NCBI GenBank assembly: GCA_032622095.1
Contig: CP136066.1
Span: forward strand, 131,719,917 to 131,783,916
Source of the DNA: Siphonodentalium dalli
Taxonomy: Eukaryota; Mollusca; Scaphopoda; Gadilida; Siphonodentaliidae
Reading direction: 5' to 3'
Length of the DNA stretch: 64,000 nucleotides
This document shows positions 44,700 to 54,538 of this stretch, piece after piece. A program made the translations under genes and the position numbers. Positions within the stretch are counted from its first letter, which is position 1. The number at the start of each line of letters is the position of its first letter. The notes below the pieces were generated by a model. The model was not told the DNA's origin, made no database searches, and saw only the letters and a program-made list of their open reading frames with translations.

Positions 44700-45130
44700 A
44701 AGTCACACCCGGTGCGAGCGCGCGAATTTTACGGGCGTTTTCTGTCATCCACAGCGGTTCAAAGCGCGCAATATTTAAATTCACACCGAAAACGACCGTA
44801 TCGCTGACCACGACGCGATCGCAGAAATGATTTTATTCTTCGTCGATTTCTCGCTTTGTGGTAAACTAGTGGGTCGCTGTCAAATGGGACGTTTATCCGT
44901 GGGTATTTGTTGTATTTGAAGACGACACATTCATTTGTCGCCGTTGATAATAAAGGTGGAGGACTTTCGCGACAGGCTGATAACTGTTCAAAGTGCAACG
45001 CAATGCGTGTCTTAATGACACATATCCGAAAGAGTACAAGAATAAAAACAGAAGGGAAAATGCACGGCAAGAGATTGTCGGAACAACAGGATCGTCTCGT
45101 TAGTTTTTGGTCCCAATTCCATTCCAAATA
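44700..45130 (+). pseudogene. CGCGCG-rich element end with MADF-domain remnant (copy 1)
   Basis: ACACCCGGTGCGAGCGCGCG (44706) opens a GC-rich terminus. At 44956 a frame starting GTG reads VEDFRDRLI. After a one-base shift it continues NACLNDTYPKEYKNKNRREN then ARQEIVG to about 45090. This fits the start of a MADF (Adf-1-like Myb/SANT) domain: x-x-F-x-x-x-LI, CLYD, Y-K, A-x-x-EI. MADF proteins bind DNA and are the usual accessory protein of PIF/Harbinger transposons, so a Harbinger remnant is the likeliest source. Both start codon and frame are damaged. Confidence 0.55.
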
Positions 45131-45582
45131 GGCAGACCAAGCTTGTGAATAAAATTAACTACCACCCCCCCCCCCCCCCCGATAAAACAAAAAGTCCCAA
45201 ACTGGAATTATATAATTAAATTCAATTAAACACAATTTTTTTGGAGAATTTAGGAAGTCCATGCAATATTCCACTTGACATATTATACTTGACAATGAAA
45301 TGAGTTTGAAAAAAAGATACATGTATATGTTGAGCAAATTCTGTTTAAAATTTCCATGGATATACATTGTATTTGTGACCTGCCTTGCAATTCAAAACTA
45401 TTTTAGCTATGAAATGTCCATGCACAGTTATAATTTTGAACCAAAAACAGTACCTGTGATAATGGTTGAAACTAATGCATATTTTGGTTTATTTTCCCAA
45501 TAGTCCAGCAATGTGAAGACAAAGGGAAGAATCTCCGAGACAATTTCGGTGACCCAAAATGATGCATACAATCAATCTCTAT
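45131..45582. other. No recognisable gene; C homopolymer
   Basis: A run of about 18 C lies at 45163-45180. The remainder is AT-rich with no similarity seen. Confidence 0.45.
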
Positions 45583-46040
45583 ATACCCTGACTATCGCGC
45601 GCGACGAGGCGAATCAGTCGCTTTCGTTGTGAATATAAAATCGCGCGCTTTGAACTGCTACAGGTTGTTCCACACCGGGCGCGCGCGAGCGATTATAACG
45701 GCCGTTTTCTAACGTCCGTATAGCCGTTCAAAGCGCGCGATTTTTATGTCCGCACCGCAAGCGATCGACTCGCTGACCACGAGGCGATTATAGCAGTGAT
45801 TTTATGCTTCGTCGAATTGTCGCTTTGTTGCAAACCAGCGAGATAATTGGACGGCTCTCAAATAGGTGTTTATACGACCGTTATTTTTCTATTTGATGAC
45901 GGCACACTGATTTGTCGCCGCGATAATGGAGGACTTTAGCGAGAGGCTAATAATCGAAGTACAACGCATGTGTGTCTGTATGGCACATGTGTGTCTGTAT
46001 GACTGTATGTATGTATGCATGTATGCCATGTGTGTCTGTA
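45583..46040 (+). pseudogene. CGCGCG-rich element ends with MADF-domain start (copy 2)
   Basis: CCTGACTATCGCGCGCGACG (45587) is an element end in one orientation, followed after about 85 bases by CACACCGGGCGCGCGCGAGC in the other. At 45926 an ATG opens MEDFSERLIIEVQR followed by MCVCMAHVCLYD, the expected first residues of a MADF domain with an inserted or expanded TGTGTCTGTATG microsatellite (45967-46060) that destroys it. Words in common with copy 1 include CGTTTTCT, AAAGCGCGC and TTTGTCGCCG. The intact ATG supports the start site proposed for copy 1. Confidence 0.55.
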
Positions 46041-46607
46041 TGACTGTATGTCTCTATGACCAAATAATTAAACCATTTATTTTTGTTATTTTTCGTGACT
46101 GAAATTCCACCTTGATTACTATATTCAGTTTATTCCTTGTAAAGAACTAAAATCATGGACCGTATAATCTGCTCCATTGGCTGGTGAATTATATTTTGGT
46201 ATAATCAGGGGAAATGATAAAGAATATAACGAGGCTAGCTCATTCCAAAAGACGTTGTGGTAAACACGAGACAATGCATTCATCAACTAATACTAATCGC
46301 GTATTACCGGGTGGGAGTACTATTATAACTAATGTGTAGAAACGATTATACATCAAATGTGTAAACCCGGTTAATACACATAGCAATGTGTAGTTTTACA
46401 TACAAATACATTGACCAAGTTCCGTTCTACACATAATGTGTACATTTTATTACACACACTTGTGTAAGAATGTAGATCGTGCGCATTGCGTGCCTTCAGT
46501 TTCATAGTCTGCTACACGGCGACGATATTGTTTGAGTATATGTTTTGGAATACAATTTACTACTGTCTCAATACCCATGTAATTTTGAGTGACGAGAATA
46601 AAAAAAT

Positions 46608-46928
46608 TGTAGACAAGAAATGTAAGTTCAGAATTCCGACTTGTGAGTATTGTATTAATGATATATGAGGATATATTTGTTAAAACTTTCATGAAGAATA
46701 CTGCTCTTACTCTTGTTTATATGATTGTTGTAATACGCTAATACTAATCACGTGCAACCACACCACGACCATGGTTTGTTAATTTAAAACGAAAACTCAC
46801 ACATGACAGAGCAAAATTTTACGTACCATTGTACGCCATGAAAGTTTTAACATATAAATCTCCATTTGCCATGAATACTATATACCCACAGTTCGGAATA
46901 CTGAACTTTACATTCTTGTCTACGATAT
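46608..46928. repeat. Inverted repeat, arms about 87 bp
   Basis: TGTAGACAAGAAATGTAAGTTCAG (46608) through TTAAAACTTTCATG (46695) is matched in complement by 46842-46928, with about 145 bases between the arms. Flanking DNA (46330-47110) is rich in TGTGTA/TACACA words. Confidence 0.75.
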
Positions 46929-47179
46929 ATATGTGTAAGAATTTACACAACATGTGTAAGGCATAGGTGTTGATTTTATGCACACCAGTGTGTATACATG
47001 TGTATAAATTGACCCATTTATTGTGTAAAATATGTTTAAGATAAAAAATGAATAATGGTTGTGTAGCAGGGCTACACGTTGTTTGTAGAAACCCTACACA
47101 TTAGTCATAAGTGTGTGGGGTGGGGGTATCCCCCCATGCAGCCACCTGACTCCCCTGAAATTAGCGTACACACAGAATA
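46929..47179. other. TGTGTA/TACACA-rich DNA
   Basis: Many copies of GTGTAAG and TACACA on both strands, suggesting small overlapping inverted repeats. No gene. Confidence 0.4.
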
Positions 47180-47345
47180 ATAACCTGACTATCGCGCGCG
47201 ACGAAGCGTTTCAGTCGCTTGCGGTGCGGACATAAAAATCGCGCGCTTTGAACGGCTACGGACGTTAGAAAACGGCCGTTATAATCGCTCGCGCGCGCCC
47301 GGTGTGGAACGGCCGTAAAAATCACGCGCCCGAAATAGTATGTCA
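47180..47345 (-). repeat. CGCGCG-rich element end, third copy
   Basis: Reads in complement the same terminus as 45583-46040, from CCTGACTATCGCGCGCGACG to CGCTCGCGCGCGCCCGGTGT. No MADF coding here. The open frame over it (47352-47161) is incidental. Confidence 0.7.
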
Positions 47346-47988
47346 AAGACAATCTAGTGGTGGTGGTAGGTGGTTAAAAGTGATTGTTATTTGAAGTTTA
47401 AAAAAATCATCGATAGAAATCTGTACATTATGAGAAGCGAGACGATTTTAGACTTCCCATGTATTCACCACGAACGTTAATCATAACGTAAAAACATGTT
47501 ACCTAAATACATGTACCTAAATAAATATTGCAATTCGGGATGACATCCATACTGGTAGCGATGCAATGCTAAATGCTACGAAAAGCGGAACCTTCCCGGT
47601 AAAAAGAAGCACTCTTCGACGAGACTATACTCTCAATTATATAGAGTAACATGGGCATATTGTGTCCATCTTCTCGTTCTGATAAAATTACATCATTGTA
47701 CGAAAGGGAACGATATTCACTTGTGATAACAATGCTGGGATATGGTTTGTATTATACATGTATCATGGAATACGATACACGACAATAGAACGACATCGTT
47801 GTGTAGATAGATAGATAGGTAGGTAGATAAAAAAAATTTAAATATGTAAACACTACGGGATATATATCCCATTTACAGGTCCTATATATGTAGATATAAA
47901 ATAAATACTCATCACAATGAACATAGACAGTTTTTACGAGAGCTGCCAAATGCTGCTGCTGTTGGAGCACAGTGACGTAACGTATATA
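47346..47988. other. No recognisable gene; short microsatellite
   Basis: GATAGATAGATAGGTAGGTAGATA at about 47805-47830. Nothing else. Confidence 0.4.
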
Positions 47989-48680
47989 CTATCTGTATTC
48001 GATGGCCTGGTGAATTGAATTCGCTGCAAACTGGACTTCCGTTACCACGCGATTGCTGAGCACCAAGTCAAAATAATGGTTGTTACACGAAGGACTGTCG
48101 CAATACTTTTGTAACTTATATTCGTTGCACACATAATTAACAAAGTCCTCGGATCTTTGTGTTGACCAGGATGTCGGCTGCAATATTCCTTGAGAATCAA
48201 GTGATCAAGCAATGTCTTTCATAGCCAACCATCAAAATATGTCATCGGTACGAATGCTTTTACTGAGAAGTTCTAGTGATTTGTCGAATTCATCAACATA
48301 TAAGGCGCTTTGTTTCCCGGTGGCAAATACGCTGACGATATACAGGTACACCTTTGAATGTCCACAAACAGCATCGACCCATATAATTCCAGCGTCGGTT
48401 TCAAATTCTGCGCATCTCCTCGTTGTTAATTTGTTGCTGACATCTAATAGTATTTGCTGCACTCCATCACGTTTCGTAGACGAAAGAATTCTATCTCGCC
48501 GGAATACCGAATATTGTCTGAGATCGAACATTTCACTATCAAATATATGGTCCATTAGCCACGTTTCACTGAAACATATCACATCGTAGGACCCATCGGA
48601 AAAGAATCTAACCCAAACGCATGCATTTCTACTTTCAACCATATGTTCCACAGTATCTACAACTTTGTTCATGATTTAAT
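47989..48680 (-). pseudogene. LINE endonuclease of a third, distinct family
   Basis: Minus-strand frame 48672-48232 carries YDVICFSETWLMDHIFD, QYSVFRRDR, STKRDGVQQILLDVSN, IIWVDAVC, and YVDEFDKSLELL up to RTDDIF. There a stop replaces the expected catalytic GDFN block. The next frame (48183-47989) continues GILQPTSW-like text, then SEDFVNYVCNEYKLQKYCD and YFDLVLSN. These are the first and later blocks of an APE-type endonuclease of Jockey/CR1 superfamily type. Catalytic Glu (SETW) is present; Asp-x-Asn is lost to a stop and frameshift. No RT follows to the left, so it is an isolated fragment. Confidence 0.8.
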
Positions 48681-49199
48681 ATTGTACCACGGCCAATCTT
48701 GACCTTAAATTGGCCCCAAGAATAGGGATCATGACTCCAGGTACACAATAACTACCACGAACGAAATCGAATGAACAAAGAAGACACAATCATTATCAAA
48801 ATTTCAATGTTTGATCTTCAGAACCGAAACATCGCAGGAAGAACATAGCATGAAATACGTAACTCGGGAGTTTTGTCACCAATCATTAATGGGGGAATGG
48901 ATTTTTGAGAGTGGGAAATTTATTTAACTAGCTGCTGTAGTTCTGGTGTTTTCCAGATAAAATCTGGCTGTGGGATAGTCCTGTCGTACACTTGGGGATT
49001 AATTTTAAAAAGTAAACCCATGACCTATGATTTTTCTTGCATTTTCGTGATCAACTGGTGTCAGTCTATCTGGGTAAATATCACTGGAGTGGCATGTAGG
49101 CTTCAATTCAGTGAATTTGGCTGAAACGTTAACACTGTCGTCTATGGGAAACCATTTAGTTCAGTTATTCCTATAACAAGATAGTATGCATGCGGGGTA
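48681..49199. other. No recognisable gene
   Basis: Possibly the 5' flank of the LINE fragment. Nothing recognised. Confidence 0.35.
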
Positions 49200-50489
49200 A
49201 CAAGATATGGACTGTTGAATGTGATGGCGGCCAGTCAAATGGTATTCCGTCATGCATTATTTATACCCCATCAACAAGTCATGCATCTGCTCAACATGCA
49301 ATATAATACCTTAGTTATAATTGAGTTAAACTGCGTTCGGGAGAATGCCCTGTACATGATTTTTTGCTGCACTGAACCCTGTGAACTGCTGAACGGGACA
49401 TGAACAGCTGAACTGGGTGGATGTCAAATGGTATCCCCTCATTGTATTTGGCTGCAAGCCACCGATTACAAGTCACTTGCATAACATTAACCCGACTGTC
49501 GTTATAATTGAGTTAAACTGCGTCGCATGGGGATAATCTGTTGAACTGCATCCGTTGAACGCGATTTTGAACTGCTGAACTGAGATGGTGGTCGGTCAAA
49601 TGGTGTTCCCTCTTTGTGTTTGGTTATAAACCATGGATTGTATACAAGCCATTTCACAACACACAACGTAATATCGTCGTAATAATGTTGTTAAACTGCG
49701 ATCGGGAGAATCTGATTAACTTTACCCGATGAACTATTGAACGTACCAAACCCGATGGATTGCTGGACGGGATTTTGAACTGCTGAAATGGGGTGGAGCT
49801 ATGTCAAATGGTGCCACACCACTGTATTTGGTTATAACCCATCGTGTGCCAGTCATTTGTACAGCATGTAACATAGTAGCGAGTTTGCTATTTCAAACCG
49901 GTACGGGTACGGGTACTGGTAGCTAGCTACCCGTACCGGTACACGTTTTGTAATCGCAAACTGTTTTACGGGTATAATTTAGCACATCGACTGGTAATGT
50001 ATGGTGAGCCAACTGCAACAAAATTGATATACGATATAGAGAAATTGCTATTCGCAGTCGCTTTATTGGCCGAAGTTATACTTGCCATTATGGTTATATG
50101 ATGGACCTGTCGATGATGATTTGCATTCACCGGGGACGAGGCGACAATAGAAAAGCCTTGGTGTCGTTCTTTGACTCATTTTCTCAACAATTTGATTTAA
50201 AAAATAATTTCAAAGACCGTTCGAGTTTTTAATAAAAGAGTTGGCATTTTCAGACTGAGAAAATATGTTATGATAGCTCAAATATACTATTACTCTAATT
50301 AAATTTCCCAACCAATATTCGGTGTAAAGTGTGTTGTTTTAAATCCAAGGTACAATAATGTCCTATACGTACTTTTAGTAAGATATAAGACCGGAATTGT
50401 CCCTTATATTAGTTGATTGAAAATGGGCTGGAACCTTTCAACAGATCGGTCGGGGCAAGAGAATGTTTATCCCAAAAAAAATGATATTT

Positions 50490-50872
50490 GTCTGGGTCTA
50501 TGATTTGAACATATTTATTGTGACCCACTATATACAATATACATTACACAGATTAAATATAACAATAATGGTATGAGTGTGGGTACAGAGGATCGGAGCA
50601 CAAGTTGCCGAACTTATCGGAGCTCCTCTCCCCTGGCATTCAATTGCTAATAAATTCAAATATCGGAGATGGTTTTAATTCAGGTGTATTGTAGAAGTTA
50701 ATGTTTAAGTGTGGCTGTTGGAGTGGCTGTGGTCTCGCAGAATTGGGGTAAGGGAAACTATAACGAGAAAATTCTGATAATTATGAGATTAAGAGATTAA
50801 GAGAAACGGTCTGTAGATGAGATAAATGATTGTACTGTCTCAAACAGGTGCGCATTTAGCTGTCTGGGTCTA
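50490..50872 (-). mobile_element. 361-bp truncated LINE 3' end with 11-bp target duplication
   Basis: GTCTGGGTCTA at 50490-50500 is repeated at 50862-50872. Copy 2 of element B has the single word (54547-54558 in complement) and lacks the intervening 361 bases. Read on the minus strand the insert ends GGGTCACAATAAATATGTTC, resembling the AATAAAATATGTTTAA tails at 34345 and 35488, and carries GGAGCTCCGATAAGTTCGGC. It is thus a 5'-truncated LINE tail. Confidence 0.9.
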
Positions 50873-51256
50873 AACCCGGGGGTAGGTAGAAAAGTTAAAC
50901 TTGTCAATGATAAATGGTGTTTAATGGTAGCCTATTCATGATATATTTTGAATAAAGAGCGTTTGCTTCACTTATATGTGAAACAAAGAAAACAGGTGAA
51001 AGTCGCTCTGACGATGTTAAGATTGTGCAGAGTATAAGGAATGCATATATATCGGTACTTTGTGTCATTATCGACATATATATTACCACCACTACAATAT
51101 ACAACAGTCTTGAGGTTCAAATGCGCCATGTCCGTTCAAATGGTAAATATCTATATTAAAATGAGAAATCAGACACCACATACATATGATAAAATAACTA
51201 AACGGTTGTATTCAAAAGTGAAACACATCACGATCTGCCTATGCTCACGTACACAG

Positions 51257-51720
51257 GGTCGATACATGGACGTGACGAGAGAGGGGGTGTCTCACCACAA
51301 CTTTTGTCAAATTGTTCAACAGTTGGAAATTTCATATCCCAACACATCAGCTGCGAATTTACCACCAAAAATAGGTTGAAATTATTCTGACAGTTTGATT
51401 TTCCAAAAATGTATTATTGAGGAATTATTATTGTTTTAGACCAACATTTGCATATTTTCCTATTTTTTTACCCCCCCCCCCCCCCCCCCTCCTCCAACAG
51501 GACTTCTGGTAACAAGACTATACTCATCCATTTAGAACAGACTACAATTCAGGCCCGTGAAGGAACAGTTGGGGAAAATCAATGCCCAACGGGGGTACAC
51601 AATTGGAATTACGCACAATCATCTGAGTTTGGTGTGGTTCATGGGGTGTATAGTTGGATATTTAAAGCTGAGCACCCATTCAAACGCGGAGACCCTCTTT
51701 TATCTCGTCCCTGGTCGAGA
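51257..51720. mobile_element. hAT-like poly-C element inside copy 1
   Basis: The body 51265-51712 starts CATGGACGTGACGAGAG and ends CTCGTCCCT. It is flanked by the 8-bp words GGTCGATA (51257-51264) and GGTCGAGA (51713-51720). It has a C run at 51472-51491 and shares AACAGTTGGAAATTTCATAT-type sequence with 10114-11340. The same insertion occurs at the same place in copy 2. Confidence 0.78.
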
Positions 51721-52646
51721 TTGCGTATAGCATCATGAACTCACTCTCTTAATCATAACATGTCATTACTGGAGTAAAGAAGCTGTTAGCGAACACATTG
51801 GCGTTCCGTAGTTATATAAGTTCTAGAAGCCGCCTCGATATATACTTTGAACGTAAAACACGGCTTAAATGACAAATTTATCAATGACATTTGCCCATGA
51901 AATCTTGCATTAAATAGATAAATGCATAGCTGACTGCTATTTCATAGTACTTTTGAGTGAGAAAACTTTAATGAAAGAATATCGGTCAATGATGGGCTAC
52001 ATCTACCCGTTCTAAATCCCTGTCACTGCATGCGCTGCATTGAAAGTACGCAAGTGAGCGTGACGAATTTCACCGATTTATCGCTACCCGTACCCGTCGG
52101 ACGGGTATCGCAAACTCGCTAATAACATCGTTATAAGTGAGTTAAAGTGCGTTGGGATAATCTGCTCAACTGTATCCGCTGAAATGCTGAACGGGATGTT
52201 GAACTACTGAACTGGCATGGAGGTCAAGTGATGTCCACTCGTTGCATCTGGTTACACCCCATCGACTACAAAATCATTAGCGAGTTTGCGATACCCGTCG
52301 GACGGGTACGGGTACCGGTAGATCCAGGTAGATCGGTGAAAATCGTCACGGTCATTTGCGTACTTTGAATGCAGCACATAAAGCGATAGGGATTTGGAAC
52401 GGGTAGATGTATCCCATTGACTGGTAGTCTTTCGCTAAAGTTTTCTCACTCAAAAGTACATTAGTTCTACGAAATAACAGTCAGCTATGCATTAATCTAT
52501 TTATTGCACGATTTAATTGCCAAATCTCATTGATACATTTGTCATTTAAGCCATGTTTGATGTTCAAAGTATCGAGGCGGCTTCTAACACTAAGATAACT
52601 ATGGAACGCCGATTTGTTTACTGACAACTGTCTTCACTCAAGTAAT

Positions 52647-52715
52647 GACATGTTATTTTTTGGGAATGTGATTTTGGGGGGGGGGGGGCTAACCCCGGGA
52701 TTCTCGACATGTTAT
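52647..52715. repeat. 59-bp insertion flanked by a 10-bp duplication
   Basis: GACATGTTAT occurs at 52647-52656 and 52706-52715. Copy 1 has it once (complement at 51755-51764). The insert contains a run of about 14 G and GCTAACCCCGGGATT. Confidence 0.8.
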
Positions 52716-52749
52716 GATTATTAGAGTGAGTTGGCGGTGCTATACGCAG

Positions 52750-53496
52750 TCTCGACACAGGGACGTAATTATAGGGGGTCTCCGCGTTGAGAAGGTGTGT
52801 CCACCTTCAAATTCCCAACTATACACCCCCTTAAACCACACCAAACAGAGGTTTGTGCGTAATTCAAATTGTGCACGCCGTTGGGCTCTGATTCCCCCCA
52901 ACTGATCCTTCACTGTCCTGAATATTATTGTGGACTGTTCTAAATGGATCAGTAGTCTTGTTGCAGAAGTCCTGTGATGGGGGGGGGGGTCCACCTTGCC
53001 GACCATGCAGTACGAGAACAGTTTTGTAGATATGAACCTGGAAATTGCAAAATCATAACATCTAGTGGTCTAACACCAGGCAAATTCACGCCCTGGTTTG
53101 TTTTTCACAAATCAATGATCAGTATTGACGAGCCACTGAATGTGGTTAGACCAGGGCATACCGGGTCGACCATGGTTCGGTCTGGCGTGAGAACGTTTTG
53201 AAATCTGAACATGAAAATTGATAAATTATTGACTTTCCTCAAGCTTTACATTTGTTGGATATTTCCAACCTGCTGTTGACCATATAGCCCGAATGTTTTT
53301 CTACCAAAAGTAGGAATATTTGCAAATGTTGGTCTAAAACTATAAAAATAAATCCGCACTAATACATTTTTGGAAATCAAACTGAATGACAGAATAATTT
53401 CAACGTATGTTTTGGTGTGTTAGGTATATGCAATATCCAACTGTTGACAAAAGTTGGAGTGATACACCCACCCTCTCGCCACGTCCCCTATCGACC
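52750..53496. mobile_element. hAT-like poly-C element inside copy 2
   Basis: Body 52758-53488, starting CAGGGACGTAAT and ending CTCTCGCCACGTCCCC. It is flanked by TCTCGACA and TATCGACC (six of eight match), which in complement equal the flanks of the hAT-like element in copy 1. It includes the palindrome ACCGGGTCGACCATGGTT (53159) also found in 10114-11340. A G/C homopolymer is at 52979-52989. Confidence 0.78.
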
Positions 53497-53839
53497 CTTT
53501 GTGCATAAGTACACCGTGAATGTGTTACACGATTGAATACAACCGTTCAGTTATTGTACCTTATGTGGTGGTGACTGATTTCTCATTTTAATATAGATAT
53601 TTGACTTTTGAACGGACATGGCGCATTTGAACCCCAAGACTGTTGTATGTTGTAGTGGCCGATAGTGACACCAAATACTGATATACACACCTCATAGTCG
53701 GCACAATCTTACCGTCATCAGATCGACTTTTAGCTGTTTTCTTTGTTTCGCATAGACGTGAAGCAAACGCTCTTTATTCGAACCATATAATGAATAGTGT
53801 ACCATTAAACACCCTTTATATTTAACAAGTTTGATTTTT

Positions 53840-54538
53840 ATACGCCCGTTTGAAAAAAACGGCCGCATTATAGTATTGGTCTGTCCGTCCGGGCGTCCGT
53901 CCGTTAACCTGGTTTCCGGATGACAACTTTAGTTAGAGTGAACCAAATTCAATAAATTGGTATGTGGGTTTATTAGCCGAAAAGTAAGTTCAAGTTCGAA
54001 TTTGGGTTCCGCCCGCCAATTTTCACCGGAGTTATGCCCCTTATTTGACGTTTTTTGACTTAGAAAATCCTTGAAATTTGTTGTCCGGATGATAACTTTA
54101 GTATAGTTTATCTGAATGAATCCAAATTTGGTATATTACTTTCTCCCACCAAAACACAGGTCAAGTTCGAACTTGGGTTCTGGCAGAGTTAGTTAGAGTG
54201 AACCGATTTCAATCAAATTTGGTATGTGTGTTTATTAGGAGAAAAGACAGCTCAAGTTCGAATTTGGGTTCCGTCCACCAATTTTCACCGGAGTTATGCC
54301 CCTTATTTGACGTAATTTGACTTAGAAAATCCCTGAAATTTGTTTTCCGGATGATAACTTTACTAGAGCTTTTCGGATTCAATGATAATTTGGTATATTA
54401 CTTTTCTCCCACCAAAACACAGGTCAAGTTCAAATTTGAGTTCCGTCCGCCAATTTATACCAGAGTTATGCCCCTTTTTTACCAGTTTCCGCCGACCCAA
54501 GAGAGGGGGTATTTTGCACGCCCAGTGTAGCTCTTGTT
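53840..54538. mobile_element. GTCCGTCC-bearing element with two internal units, copy 2 only
   Basis: It starts TACGCCCGTTTGAAAAAAAC (a small hairpin with CGGCCG) and continues TGTCCGTCCGGGCGTCCGTC. It then has two degenerate 280-300-bp units, each with TTCCGGATGA(C/T)AACTTTA, AAGTTCGAA(T/C)TTGGGTTC and CACCGGAGTTATGCCCC. It ends GGGGGTATTTTGCACGCCCA. Copy 1 of element B reads straight through the site (complement of 50880-50910), so the boundaries are set to within a few bases. Tc1/mariner-like or unknown non-autonomous element; no ORF. Confidence 0.8.

Larger units (their letters stand above)
49879..52119 (+). mobile_element. TA-flanked inverted-repeat element B, copy 1
   Basis: It begins GCGAGTTTGCTATTTCAAAC and ends GGGTATCGCAAACTCGC, flanked by TA (49877-49878; 52120-52121). 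Subterminal sequence is built of ACCGGTACGGGTACC words that fold on themselves (49900-49960). It carries a hAT-like insertion (51265-51712) and a 361-bp LINE tail (50501-50861). No transposase is seen. TA target and short inverted ends suggest a Tc1/mariner-type non-autonomous element, but that assignment is tentative. Confidence 0.82.

Noticed and set aside
44759-45127. 122-codon minus-strand ORF
   Set aside because: Antisense to the MADF remnant; the same region in the sister copy is closed on this strand.
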